Shown: positions 9,664 to 18,647, counted from the first letter of the stretch. The stretch: 64,000 nt of DNA from Geobacillus icigianus (GCF_000750005.1 NZ_JPYA01000123.1:15295-79294); one strand, 5' to 3'. Program-made: numbers and translations. The notes: generated by a model not told the origin, from the letters alone.

Positions 9664-9927
9664 ATGGAAGCGCCGATCGAATTATTCGTCTATATGTCGC
9701 TTGTCGGGGCATTGTGGATGATCGTAAAAGGGCATAAGGGCGTGCGTCGGAGAGCCGCTTCACTGTTTTGTGAGCCAATGTTGGCCTCTGTTCGCGAGCA
9801 AGGGGCGAATGGGAGCGCCATGGGCGCGGCGCTTCCATCGCGCCCGCTGTTTTTGCCGCGGCGGCGGAAAATCCCGATGCGGGAACAGGCCAGCCGAACG
9901 GATGAAGATGGAAGGCCCTCTCCTTGA
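9664..9927 (+). CDS. MifM-like leader / arrest-peptide candidate upstream of yidC2
   Basis: An 87-residue ORF with an ideal GGGAGGTGA ribosome binding site eight bases before the ATG. Residues 5-22 form one membrane segment followed by the basic stretch KGHKGVRRR. The middle is low in complexity. The C-terminus is LPRRRKIPMREQASRTDED followed by GRPSP. B. subtilis MifM, which senses YidC activity by ribosome stalling, has the same order: N-terminal membrane segment, Arg/hydrophobic arrest region (RKVFRM) and an acidic DEED cluster near the end. The last codons and the stop form the left arm of a hairpin that sequesters the yidC2 Shine-Dalgarno. The reading frame, RBS and hairpin are seen; the arrest function is inferred. 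Confidence 0.6.
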   Translation: MEAPIELFVYMSLVGALWMIVKGHKGVRRRAASLFCEPMLASVREQGANGSAMGAALPSRPLFLPRRRKIPMREQASRTDEDGRPSP

Positions 9928-9963
9928 TGAACGCGCATCATGTTTGGACAAGATCAAGGAGGG
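9916..9963 (+). promoter_or_regulatory. Hairpin masking the yidC2 Shine-Dalgarno
   Basis: CTCCTTGAT (9920-9928) is perfectly complementary to ATCAAGGAG (9953-9961), extendable with CCC(9916-9918)/GGG across a small bulge. The right arm contains the AAGGAGG ribosome binding site of yidC2 (9957-9963). The left arm lies in the last codons and stop of the upstream ORF. A ribosome paused at codons 80-83 would cover the left arm and free the site. Confidence 0.7.
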
Positions 9964-9969
9964 TTTTTT

Positions 9970-10719
9970 ATGAAGAAATGGATCATGATTTTATTGGGCG
10001 CTGTTTTGCTTCTTTCCGGTTGCAGCCGCAACGAACCGATCGACGAACATAGTCAAGGCATTTGGAACCATTATTTTGTCTACCCGATGTCGAAGCTTTT
10101 GTTGACGCTTGGCCATTGGTTTGGCGACAACTACGGCATCGCCATTATCGTGCTGACGCTTATCGTTCGCTTTTGCTTGCTGCCGCTCATTTTGAAGCAG
10201 TTTCGCGCCTCGCTCGCCATGCAAAAACTGCGTCCGGAATTGTTGAAGCTGCAAGAAAAATATAAAAGCAAAGATCCGGAAACGCAGCGCAAGCTCCAGC
10301 AAGAAATGATGCAGCTGTATCAAAAACACGGCGTCAACCCGGCGAGCGGCTGCCTGCCGGTGCTCATTCAAATGCCGATTTTTATGGCGCTTTATTATGC
10401 GATTTCGCGGACGCAGGCAATCAAAACCCATTCGTTTTTGTGGGTCGAACTCGGCCATCGCGATCCGTATTTCGTTTTGCCGGTATTGGCGGCGTTGACG
10501 ACGTTCATCTCACTCCGCCTGTCGCCATCGATGACCGAAGAACAACTGCCGCAAATGGCGATGATGTCATACATCATGCCGGTGATGATCTTTATCGGCG
10601 CCAGCTCCGTCCCATCGGCGCTGTCGCTCTATTGGGTCGTCGGGGGCTGCTTCTCGATCATTCAGTCGCTCCTTTTGCGCAGTCAGCTGAAAACGGCGAA
10701 AGCGGCGGAAAACAACTAG
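9970..10719 (+). CDS. misCB: Membrane protein insertase YidC2 (MisCB/OxaA2)
   Basis: Inserts and folds membrane proteins in the cytoplasmic membrane, alone or with SecYEG. The 249-residue protein starts with a lipoprotein signal peptide ending LLLSGC (Cys18). The Oxa1/Alb3/YidC core follows: membrane segments around residues 45-65, 130-150, 165-185 and 200-230, with a charged cytoplasmic loop (KYKSKDPETQRKLQ, then MMQLYQKHGVNP) and the typical GCLPVLIQMPIFMALYYAI. A conserved Arg lies in IVRFCLLP. The start is ATG 9970, because the upstream extension covers the regulatory hairpin. Translation is probably controlled by the upstream ORF and hairpin, as for B. subtilis yidC2 (yqjG). Confidence 0.93.
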   Translation: MKKWIMILLGAVLLLSGCSRNEPIDEHSQGIWNHYFVYPMSKLLLTLGHWFGDNYGIAIIVLTLIVRFCLLPLILKQFRASLAMQKLRPELLKLQEKYKSKDPETQRKLQQEMMQLYQKHGVNPASGCLPVLIQMPIFMALYYAISRTQAIKTHSFLWVELGHRDPYFVLPVLAALTTFISLRLSPSMTEEQLPQMAMMSYIMPVMIFIGASSVPSALSLYWVVGGCFSIIQSLLLRSQLKTAKAAENN

Positions 10720-10723
10720 CCCG

Positions 10724-10772
10724 CATCCCCTGTTTGCTTTCCAAACCAAAAGCAGGCAGGGGATGTGTTTGT
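10724..10772 (+). terminator. Terminator after yidC2
   Basis: CATCCCCTG (10724-10732) pairs with CAGGGGATG (10757-10765), extended by TTTGCTTT/AAAGCAGG in the inner stem. A T-rich tail follows. Confidence 0.75.
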
Positions 10773-10773
10773 T

Positions 10774-10930
10774 AAATCACCTCCCCTCAAGGAGACCGGT
10801 GATTTAAGGGGACAAGCCGCTTATCAAGACCGTTTCTCAAATAGAAAAGCCTTGTCGCATCAGGATTACCTTTCAAACGATCTCCCATTGCTCAAAAGGA
10901 ACAACCGTTTTTCACCAGCCTTCTAGAAAA
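10774..10930. repeat. Dispersed inverted-repeat element, copy A
   Basis: The 372-bp gap between yidC2 and pncA holds a noncoding element. AAATCACC (10774-10781) pairs with GGTGATTT (10798-10805) at its left, and TTTTTCACCAGCCTTCTAGA lies near 10908-10926 at its right. The interior (TTTCTCAAA, then CCTTGTCGC, then GCTCAAAAGGAAC) matches copy B at 50819-50954 over most of its length. It looks like a MITE-like or structured intergenic repeat. No gene was seen in the gap. Confidence 0.6.
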
Positions 10931-11090
10931 TCGCTGCAAAAATGATTCGGACAAAAAAGCCATAAGGGAAGGCTCGATGGACTCGCTCGTTGATGGCTTC
11001 TGCTTGCCCAAATTTTGCATGTTGGAGTAGAGTAAAAGTATAGCAGTGCCAATGTACAATGTGATCGACAAATACACGGGAGGGATGTTG

Positions 11091-11642
11091 ATGGAGAGAG
11101 CACTGATCATCATCGACTACACGGTCGATTTTATCGCCGATGACGGCGCGCTGACATGCGGCAAACCGGGGCAGGCAATCGAGGCCGAACTGGTGCGCGT
11201 GACGAAACAGTTTATAGATCATGGCGACTTTGTCGTGTTTGCCATTGATCAACATACGGCAGGGGATCGTTACCATCCCGAATCGAAGCTGTTTCCGCCG
11301 CACAACATTGAAGGGACAGAAGGCCGAAAGCTGTACGGAGAGCTTGAAGCCGTCTATGAGGCGAACAAGCATAAAGACCATGTGTACTGGATCGACAAAA
11401 CGCGCTACAGCGCATTCGCCGGAACCGATTTGGAGATCAAATTGCGCGAGAGAGGCATTACGGAAGTGCATTTGGTCGGCTGCTGCACCGATATTTGCGT
11501 TCTCCATACGGCCGTCGATGCCTACAACAAAGGGTTTCGCATCGTCGTTCACCGGCGGGCGGTCGCGAGTTTTGACCCGGCGGGACACGAGTGGGCGCTT
11601 CGCCATTTTCGCCATACGTTGGGCGCGGAAATAGTGGAATAA
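11091..11642 (+). CDS. pncA: Nicotinamidase
   Basis: Hydrolyses nicotinamide to nicotinate and ammonia for NAD salvage. A 183-residue isochorismatase-fold protein with the catalytic set Asp9 (IIDYTVDF), Lys in IDKTRYSAF and the nucleophilic Cys in VGCCTDICV. DQHTAGDRYHP carries the metal-binding Asp and His residues. The start at ATG 11091 is six bases after GGGAGGG; ATG 11085 is too close to that site. pncB follows 81 bp downstream, so nicotinamide is taken to nicotinate mononucleotide by neighbouring genes. Confidence 0.92.
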   Translation: MERALIIIDYTVDFIADDGALTCGKPGQAIEAELVRVTKQFIDHGDFVVFAIDQHTAGDRYHPESKLFPPHNIEGTEGRKLYGELEAVYEANKHKDHVYWIDKTRYSAFAGTDLEIKLRERGITEVHLVGCCTDICVLHTAVDAYNKGFRIVVHRRAVASFDPAGHEWALRHFRHTLGAEIVE

Positions 11643-11723
11643 TGGCGAAAACGTGATAGAATAGACGATGAACGTTCTCTTTTGCTGCGGCGCAGTCATT
11701 TGTACGTTGGAGGTTCTGCATTC

Positions 11724-13196
11724 ATGAACGGAAAATATGCCGATGACAGTTTGATGCTTCATACGGACTTATATCAAATCAATATGGTCGAAACGTACTG
11801 GGAAGACGGGATGCATGAGCGCCGCGCCGTGTTTGAGGTGTTTTTCCGCAAGCTGCCGTTTGGCAACGGCTATGCGGTGTTCGCTGGGTTGGAGCGCGTC
11901 ATCCAGTTTTTGCAACAGTTCCGCTTCTCGGCCAGCGACATCGACTATTTGCGGCAAGAACTTGGCTACCGCGACGATTTTTTGGATTATTTGCGGACGC
12001 TTCGCTTCACCGGCACGGTCCGTTCGATGCGCGAAGGGGAAGTGGTGTTTGCCAACGAACCGATCATGCGCATTGAGGCGCCGCTCGCCGAGGCGCAGCT
12101 CATTGAAACGGCCATTTTAAACATCATCAATTTTCAGACGCTCATCGCCACGAAAGCGTCGCGCATTAAGCATATTCTCGGGGACGAACCGGCTTTGGAG
12201 TTCGGCAGCCGGCGGGCGCAGGAGATGGACGCCGCGCTTTGGGGCGCGCGCGCGGCGTACATCGGCGGGATAGAGGCGACATCGAACGTGCGCGCTGGCA
12301 AGCTGTTTGGTATTCCGGTCGCCGGAACGCACGCCCATTCGATGATTCAAGCGTATCACGATGAATACACCGCCTTTTTGAAGTATGCCCGCCGCCATAA
12401 AGATTGCGTTTTTCTTGTCGATACGTATGATACGTTGAAATCGGGAGTGCCCAACGCCATTCGCGTCGCTAAGGAGTTGGGCGACCGAATCAACTTTATC
12501 GGCATCCGCATCGACAGCGGCGACTTGGCCTATTTGTCGAAGGAAGCGCGGAAAATGCTCGATGAAGCCGGATTCCCGAACGCGAAAATTTTTGCCTCAA
12601 ACGATTTGGACGAAGATACGATTTTAAACTTGAAGTCGCAAGGGGCGAAAATCGATGTCTGGGGGATCGGCACAAAGCTCATTACCGCGTACGATCAGCC
12701 AGCGCTCGGCGCCGTGTACAAAATGGTGGTGATCGAAAACGAACAAGGGGAAATGGTCGATACGATCAAAATCAGCGGCAATCCGGAAAAAGTGACGACC
12801 CCGGGGTTGAAGCGGGTGTACCGCATCGTCAACAAAATCAACCAGAAAGCGGAAGGCGACTACATCGCCTTAGAGAGCGAAAACCCGCAGCAAGAAGAAC
12901 GATTGAAAATGTTTCATCCAGTGTACACATTCATCAGCAAATTCGTCACCAATTTCGAAGCGCGCGATTTGCATGTGACCGTTTTCGACCATGGCAGACT
13001 TGTCTATACGTCGCCGCCGCTTGCCGACATTCAGGCGTATGCGAAAGAAAGCTTGCGCTTGTTTTGGGAGGAGTACAAACGGACGCTCAATCCCGAGCAA
13101 TATCCGGTCGATTTAAGCCAGGCGTGCTGGGACAATAAGATGGAAAACATCCGCAAAGTGAAAGAAGCGGTGGCGCGCATGTCGATGAACGAGTAG
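11724..13196 (+). CDS. pncB: Nicotinate phosphoribosyltransferase
   Basis: Converts nicotinate, PRPP and ATP to nicotinate mononucleotide in the Preiss-Handler NAD salvage pathway. 490 residues, the length of the Firmicutes type (YueK). Family signatures include LHTDLYQINM at the N-terminus, EFGSRRAQEMDAALWGARA, VAGTHAHSMIQAYHDE with the conserved His, and GIRIDSGDLAYLSK of the phosphoribosyl-binding part. ATG 11724 follows TTGGAGGT. It pairs functionally with pncA immediately upstream. Confidence 0.95.
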   Translation: MNGKYADDSLMLHTDLYQINMVETYWEDGMHERRAVFEVFFRKLPFGNGYAVFAGLERVIQFLQQFRFSASDIDYLRQELGYRDDFLDYLRTLRFTGTVRSMREGEVVFANEPIMRIEAPLAEAQLIETAILNIINFQTLIATKASRIKHILGDEPALEFGSRRAQEMDAALWGARAAYIGGIEATSNVRAGKLFGIPVAGTHAHSMIQAYHDEYTAFLKYARRHKDCVFLVDTYDTLKSGVPNAIRVAKELGDRINFIGIRIDSGDLAYLSKEARKMLDEAGFPNAKIFASNDLDEDTILNLKSQGAKIDVWGIGTKLITAYDQPALGAVYKMVVIENEQGEMVDTIKISGNPEKVTTPGLKRVYRIVNKINQKAEGDYIALESENPQQEERLKMFHPVYTFISKFVTNFEARDLHVTVFDHGRLVYTSPPLADIQAYAKESLRLFWEEYKRTLNPEQYPVDLSQACWDNKMENIRKVKEAVARMSMNE

Positions 13197-13408
13197 CCGG
13201 CCGCTGGACGCGGACAAGCTGAGAGGCCGGTCGGCGCTCGCGCGACAGGCGGCGATGGGATGGTGAACCCACTAGGCGTCTCGCTGTACCTCGTTCTCGG
13301 CTGGTGGAGCGGCGGATGACGCACCGCCTCCTTTTTGTTTGTCGCGGATGGCGGAAGTTGCGGGTGCAACGCCATGGGCTTGCCGTCCGGAAAACAGCGG
13401 GACGGCCG

Positions 13409-13521
13409 CCACGACGAAAGCAAGGTGTGCGGAATCGGCACGGGATGAGAAACGGATTGGTCAATGACGAGCTGAACAGCCACGACGAAAGCAGGGTGTC
13501 CCGAATCGGCACGGGACACCC
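13409..13521. repeat. Two-copy repeat with terminator-like hairpin
   Basis: The 369-bp gap between convergent pncB and the peptidase gene has no convincing gene. It holds two copies of a 37-bp unit (13409-13445 and 13480-13516), both starting CCACGACGAAAGCA and ending GAATCGGCACGGGA. In the second copy GGGTGTCCCG (13494-13503) pairs with CGGGACACCC (13512-13521), which may act as a bidirectional terminator, although the T run is poor. Confidence 0.6.
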
Positions 13522-13565
13522 TCTTCCATCGCGACATCGTACGTATAGAACGTTTTGCTTGAGAC

Positions 13566-15458
13566 TTATGAAGACAGCCGCCCTTTTAAGTTAGTCTCTT
13601 GCAGTGTGGACGGTTGCCGGTTTTGGCTTGACAGCTGCCGATCGAGTTCGTCAACGAGGAAGGCGAAATGGCGCAAGACGCGCTCGACCGGTTCGGGGCT
13701 TGTCATATCCACTCCGGCCCGCTTAAGCAGACGGATCGGGTCATCGGATGCGCCGGCGCGCAAAAATTGTTTGTACCGCTTTACCGCTTCGCCGCTTTGA
13801 TCGGTTTTGATAGCGCGCACAATGGCGTGCGAGGCCGCGAGCGAAGTGGCATATTTGTATACATAAAAGGCGTCGTAAAAATGCGGGATGCGCAGCCAGC
13901 CGCGCGCGGCGCCGGGATCGGCAGCGTACGCCGGGCCGTAATACGTTTTGAGCAGGCCAAGCCAAAGATCGTTCAATTCGTCCGCCGTGAGACTGCCGCC
14001 TTGGCGCACCTTGTCGTGAATCGTTCGCTCAAATTCAGAATACATCACTTGCGTGTACAATGTGCCGCGAATTTGCTCGATTTGTTCGATGAGCAGGCGG
14101 AGTTTTTCTTCTTTTGTTTTCGCCTGTTTGTACAAATAATCGAGCAGGAGCCATTCGTTCGCCGTTGATGCCACTTCCGCGGTGAAAATCGAATGGCCGG
14201 AATAATGGTACGGCTGCGTCTCGTTCGTGTACACGGAATGCATGGCGTGCCCAAGTTCGTGGGCCATCGTCAACACGCTGTCAAGCGAACCGTTGTAATT
14301 GAGCAAGATGAACGGATGGGTGTCATACGCTCCGGTGTTATAGCCGCCCGTATATTTTTTCGGGCGCGGGTAGACGTCCAACCATCGTTCTTGAAACGCG
14401 CGGTGCACGCGGCGAATATAGTCGGCACCGAGCGGCTTGAGCCCTTCCATGATGAGCGTCTTCGCCGTTTCAACAGGAATTGGCTTCATTGTTTCACTGA
14501 CAAGCGGTACGTACAAGTCATAGCTATGGACGCGGTCCAGCCCGAGCGCGCGCCGCCGCAGTTCGACATAGCGGTGAAGCGCCGGCAAGTGGCGGCGGGT
14601 GGCGGCGATCAAATGATCAAACACTTCCTTCGGTACGTCATCGGCGGCGAGGGCGGCGGCGAGGCCGGACGGATAGCGGCGCACGTTCGCATACAATTCA
14701 TCCGCTTTGACCGAAGCATACAGCGTCGCGGCGGCGGTTTGTTCCATGGCTTCATAGCTTTTGGCTTTCGCTTCAAACGCTGCTTTTCGATAGCGGCGGT
14801 CCGAGTGTTCAAGCATGGCGGCGTATTGGTCGTCGGTCAATGTCACCGTTTTTCCGTTCGGCATCTTGACAGACGGCGGCTCATAATCGCCGCGGGCGGC
14901 GTGGTCATAAATGTTCTCCGCTTCCCCGAGCGCCGGCGATAGTTTCGCGAGCAGCTGCTCTTCGCGTTTCGTGAGCGTATGCGGTTTTTGTTCGCACAAC
15001 TCATGGAAGTAATAGCGGTACGCCTTCAGCGGCTCGCTTGTTTGCAGCTTTCTGAGCGTTCGCTCCGGGAGGGCGAGCAGCTCTGGCTCGATAAACGCTG
15101 TTTTCGCCGCATAGTGGGCGGCGAGCGCTTCCACTTTTGCCCCGAGCCGCGCGGCCGTCTTGTCTTCGATGTTCAAGTCGCGTTTTAAATGGGCGTAAAG
15201 CGACAGTTTTTCGAGCTTGCGGGCCGTTTGTTCGTTGAGGGCGAACAGTTGGGCGATCGTCTTGGCATCGTCAAGCTTCCCTGCAAACGCCGCCAGTTTC
15301 GGCAAGGCGTTTTGCACCGCCTGATAGTCGCGCATCCACTCGTGCTCGGATGGGTAAATGTCAGCTACATTCCATTCGTATGCGGTTTCGGCGGCCGATG
15401 TCGGCCATGGGGAGGTTAAAAGAAGCCCGGCAGCGAGCCCAAGGAGCCAGCGCTTCAT
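13566..15458 (-). CDS. pepF: Exported oligoendopeptidase F (M3 family zinc peptidase)
   Basis: A zinc metallopeptidase that cleaves medium-length peptides. 630 residues from ATG 15456-15458; the open frame extends further upstream but the true N-terminus is MKRWLLGLAAGLLLTSPWP followed by TSAAE, a clear signal peptide. This is unlike the cytosolic PepF of B. subtilis. The catalytic motif is MAHELGHAMHS (HExxH), with a downstream Glu in FTAEVASTANEW as third ligand. It is probably extracellular or wall-associated and used for peptide feeding. It is divergent from the aldo/keto reductase gene, with 87 bp between them. Confidence 0.92.
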   Translation of the reverse strand: MKRWLLGLAAGLLLTSPWPTSAAETAYEWNVADIYPSEHEWMRDYQAVQNALPKLAAFAGKLDDAKTIAQLFALNEQTARKLEKLSLYAHLKRDLNIEDKTAARLGAKVEALAAHYAAKTAFIEPELLALPERTLRKLQTSEPLKAYRYYFHELCEQKPHTLTKREEQLLAKLSPALGEAENIYDHAARGDYEPPSVKMPNGKTVTLTDDQYAAMLEHSDRRYRKAAFEAKAKSYEAMEQTAAATLYASVKADELYANVRRYPSGLAAALAADDVPKEVFDHLIAATRRHLPALHRYVELRRRALGLDRVHSYDLYVPLVSETMKPIPVETAKTLIMEGLKPLGADYIRRVHRAFQERWLDVYPRPKKYTGGYNTGAYDTHPFILLNYNGSLDSVLTMAHELGHAMHSVYTNETQPYHYSGHSIFTAEVASTANEWLLLDYLYKQAKTKEEKLRLLIEQIEQIRGTLYTQVMYSEFERTIHDKVRQGGSLTADELNDLWLGLLKTYYGPAYAADPGAARGWLRIPHFYDAFYVYKYATSLAASHAIVRAIKTDQSGEAVKRYKQFLRAGASDDPIRLLKRAGVDMTSPEPVERVLRHFAFLVDELDRQLSSQNRQPSTLQETNLKGRLSS

Positions 15459-15545
15459 ATGATCACGTCCTTTGCCTGTTTTCCTCTTGTTGGTAGTATG
15501 CGCAAGCAGCACGATTTTAGCCAAAAAAAGAAAGGGAGACGATCC

Positions 15546-16436
15546 ATGGAACGAATCCGTTTAGCAGACGATTTGACTTTTTCTCGCCTGATTCACGGCT
15601 GTTCGCGGCTTGCCGACTGGGGCTATTCGGCCGAGCAGCTGCTCGGGCTCATCGAATTTTGCCTTGAGCGCGGCATCACCACGTTTGACCATGCCGATAT
15701 TTACGGCAACTACACGTGCGAATCGCGCTTTGGCGAGGCGTTGGCGTTACAGCCAAGCTGGCGCGGCCAGATGGAGATCGTGACGAAATGCGGCATTAAG
15801 CGGCCATCGAAGTACGGAATGAAGTCGTACGATACAAGCAAAGATCATATCATCGCTTCGGTCGAGCAGTCGCTGCGGAATTTCCGCACCGATTATATCG
15901 ATGTGCTGCTCATCCACCGCCCCGATCCATTCATGAACCCCGAAGAGGTGGCCGAGGCGTTTTTGCGGCTGAAACAGGATGGAAAGGTGCGTTATTTTGG
16001 CGTCTCGAACTTTAAACGTTCGCAGTGGGAAATGTTGCAGTCGTATTTGCCGTTTCCTCTCGTCACCAACCAAATCGAAGCATCGGCGTACCGGCTCGAA
16101 AATTTTGCAGACGGCACAGTGGATCTTTGTCTGGAAAAGCGGGTTCCGCCGATGGTGTGGTCGCCGCTTGCCGGTGGAGCGATTTTTTCCGCTGACGATG
16201 ACCGGGCGGTGCGTCTGCGCGGGACGCTTGAACAAGTGCGGGGCGAAGCGGGCGCTGCGACGATCGATGAAGTGCTGTATGCGTGGCTTCTCGTTCATCC
16301 AGCGCGGATGATGCCGATTGTCGGATCGGGAAAACGAGAACGCATCGAGCGGGCGGTGCGGGCGCTGTCTTTGCCGCTTTCCCGCGAGCAATGGTTCGCC
16401 ATTTGGCAAAGTTCCATGGGGCATGAGGTGCCATAA
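15546..16436 (+). CDS. Aldo/keto reductase
   Basis: An NADPH-dependent oxidoreductase of the YcsN/YdhF type, 296 residues, (beta/alpha)8 barrel. The catalytic tetrad is visible as Asp in FDHADIYGNY (with Tyr), Lys in VTKCGIK and His in DVLLIHRPD. GVSNFKRSQWEML is the typical barrel strand, and PIVGSGKRERIERA binds the cofactor phosphate near the C-terminus. The start ATG 15546 follows AAAGGGAGACGATCC. topB begins 12 bp after the stop, so the two genes are probably cotranscribed. The natural substrate cannot be told from sequence. Confidence 0.9.
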   Translation: MERIRLADDLTFSRLIHGCSRLADWGYSAEQLLGLIEFCLERGITTFDHADIYGNYTCESRFGEALALQPSWRGQMEIVTKCGIKRPSKYGMKSYDTSKDHIIASVEQSLRNFRTDYIDVLLIHRPDPFMNPEEVAEAFLRLKQDGKVRYFGVSNFKRSQWEMLQSYLPFPLVTNQIEASAYRLENFADGTVDLCLEKRVPPMVWSPLAGGAIFSADDDRAVRLRGTLEQVRGEAGAATIDEVLYAWLLVHPARMMPIVGSGKRERIERAVRALSLPLSREQWFAIWQSSMGHEVP

Positions 16437-16448
16437 GGGGAGAAGCCG

Positions 16449-18605
16449 ATGAAAGTCATTATTGCGGAAAAACCGGACCAAGGGGCGACGCTCGCCTCGA
16501 TTTTTCAGACGAAAAAACGGCAAGGCTATATCGAAATTTTGCCGAATGACTTGTTTCCGGATGGGGCGTATATGACATGGGCGATCGGGCATTTGTTCCA
16601 GCTCGCCCCGCCCGAGCGGTACCGCCCGGAGTGGAAACGGTGGACGCTCAACACGTTGCCGATCGTCCCGGAACGGTTCGAGTATGAGATCGAAAAAGCG
16701 AAGGCGAAACAGTTTCAAGTGATTAAGGAGTTGCTGCGGAAGCCGGAAGTGACGGAAATCATCCATGCGGGAGACGCCGGGCGCGAAGGGGAGCTCATTG
16801 TACGTAACGTGATCCGCCTGAGCGGCGTTAACAAGCCGATCAAGCGGCTTTGGCTGTCGTCATTAACCCCGAAGGCCATCGCGGAAGGGTTCCGCCGTTT
16901 GCTTGACGAGAGGACGACGCGTCCGCTCTATGAAGAAGCGTACGCCCGCGCCTGCGCGGATTGGCTCGTCGGCATGAACGCTTCGCGCGTGTACAGCCTG
17001 TTGCTGAAAGAGCGCGGGATGAACGATGTGTTCTCCGTCGGGCGCGTGCAGACGCCGACCTTGGCTCTTATTGTCCGGCGCGAGCGGGAAATTGAGCAGT
17101 TCCGCTCGGAGCCGTTTTGGGAAGTCGTCGCTTCGTTTGTCATCGGCGATAAGCGCTATGAAGGAAAATGGACCGATGAAAACGGTCAAACGCGCCTCAA
17201 GGACGAGGAGATGGCGAAACAAATCGCGGCCTTTTGCCAAGGAAAACGAGCGGAAGTCGCCGACGTCCGCACCGAGCGGAAAACGTATCAGCCGCCGCTG
17301 TTGTTCAACTTATCGACGCTGCAGGCGACAGCGAACAAGCTGTACCGCTTCTCGCCGAAAAAAACGCTCGATGTGCTGCAATCGCTCTACCAAAAAGGAA
17401 TCGTTTCGTACCCGCGTTCGGATTCGATGCATGTGACTAGGGGAGAGGCGGAAACGTTCCCGGCCATCTTGCAAAAGCTGTCGTCGTTTCCGGCGTACGC
17501 TTCGTATTTTCCGCTGCCGCGGCCGTCGATTTTACAGAATAAACGTTATGTAAACGAGAAAAAAGTGACCGACCACTACGCGATCATTCCGACGGAACAG
17601 GTCGTTGACCCGGAGAAGCTGTCGGCCGACGAGCGAAAAGTGTACGATTTAGTCGTCCGCCGCTTGCTCGCCGCCCACCATCAAGCGGCGGTCATGGATT
17701 ATACGACCGTCACGACGTTGGTTGACGGTCGGGCTCGCTTCGTTTCGAAAGGAAGGCAAGTCGTTGACGAGGGGTGGCGCACCGTCATCCGTCCGCATGA
17801 GGAGGAGAAAGACGCGGTGTTGCCGCCGCTCGAGCGGGGCGAAGCGGGGGAGGCGGCCGCTGTCAAGGTGAAAGAAGGGAAAACCGAGCCGCCGAAACGG
17901 TATACGGAAGGCGAACTCATCACCTTGATGAAAACGGCGGGAACATTTTTGGACGATGAGGAGCTGGAAAAAGTGCTCGCCAAAACGGAAGGGCTTGGCA
18001 CGGAAGCAACAAGGGCGGCGATCATTACGATGCTGAAGGAACGAAAATACATTGAAGTAAAAAATAACCTCGTCTATCCGACGGACAAGGCGAAAGTATT
18101 GATCGAGGCGCTTGGCGGCACGATTCTCGCCTCGCCGGAAATGACAGCGAAATGGGAGCAGCGCCTAAGCGAAATCGGCGAAGGAGCGGCCTCGCCCGCC
18201 GCGTTTATGGAACAGGTGAAAAAGCTGGCGCAAAAAGTGGTCGCTGACGCCATCGCCGCCGCCCCAGCTTGGAATTTCAACGGGGTCAACACCGCCTCGA
18301 TCCAGCGGACGAGAACGAAAAAAACGATCGGTGAGAAGCTCGGGCCGTGCCCGCTTTGCGGAGGGACCGTCATCGACAAAGGAACGTTGTACGGTTGCGA
18401 CCAGTACGCGAAAACAAAATGCTCGTTTACGATCGCCAAACGCATTCTCGGCAAATCGATTTCGGCGGCCAATGTGAAAAAGCTGCTGGCAAAAGGAAAA
18501 ACCAATGTCATTAAAGGATTCAAAAAAGGCGGAAAAACGTTTGACGCTGTCCTTGTGTGGGATGAAAACGAGAAGAAATTGTCGTTTCAGTTTCCGAAGC
18601 GGTAA
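16449..18605 (+). CDS. topB: DNA topoisomerase III
   Basis: A type IA topoisomerase that passes and decatenates single strands of DNA. 718 residues. The N-terminal Toprim domain has MKVIIAEKPDQGATLAS and HAGDAGREGELIVRNV with its acidic metal-binding residues. The catalytic Tyr lies in GIVSYPRSDSMHV, about residue 322. The C-terminus carries one zinc-ribbon-like unit, CPLCGG then YGCDQYAKTKC. GGGGAGAAGCCG precedes the ATG. Confidence 0.96.
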   Translation: MKVIIAEKPDQGATLASIFQTKKRQGYIEILPNDLFPDGAYMTWAIGHLFQLAPPERYRPEWKRWTLNTLPIVPERFEYEIEKAKAKQFQVIKELLRKPEVTEIIHAGDAGREGELIVRNVIRLSGVNKPIKRLWLSSLTPKAIAEGFRRLLDERTTRPLYEEAYARACADWLVGMNASRVYSLLLKERGMNDVFSVGRVQTPTLALIVRREREIEQFRSEPFWEVVASFVIGDKRYEGKWTDENGQTRLKDEEMAKQIAAFCQGKRAEVADVRTERKTYQPPLLFNLSTLQATANKLYRFSPKKTLDVLQSLYQKGIVSYPRSDSMHVTRGEAETFPAILQKLSSFPAYASYFPLPRPSILQNKRYVNEKKVTDHYAIIPTEQVVDPEKLSADERKVYDLVVRRLLAAHHQAAVMDYTTVTTLVDGRARFVSKGRQVVDEGWRTVIRPHEEEKDAVLPPLERGEAGEAAAVKVKEGKTEPPKRYTEGELITLMKTAGTFLDDEELEKVLAKTEGLGTEATRAAIITMLKERKYIEVKNNLVYPTDKAKVLIEALGGTILASPEMTAKWEQRLSEIGEGAASPAAFMEQVKKLAQKVVADAIAAAPAWNFNGVNTASIQRTRTKKTIGEKLGPCPLCGGTVIDKGTLYGCDQYAKTKCSFTIAKRILGKSISAANVKKLLAKGKTNVIKGFKKGGKTFDAVLVWDENEKKLSFQFPKR

Positions 18606-18647
18606 TGAAGGCAACAGAGGAAATAGGGAGCGGGGCGCTTGGCGCAA

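Noticed and set aside
15747..16766. 339-codon minus-strand frame opposite the aldo/keto reductase and topB
   Set aside because: Spans two real genes and has no recognisable motif.
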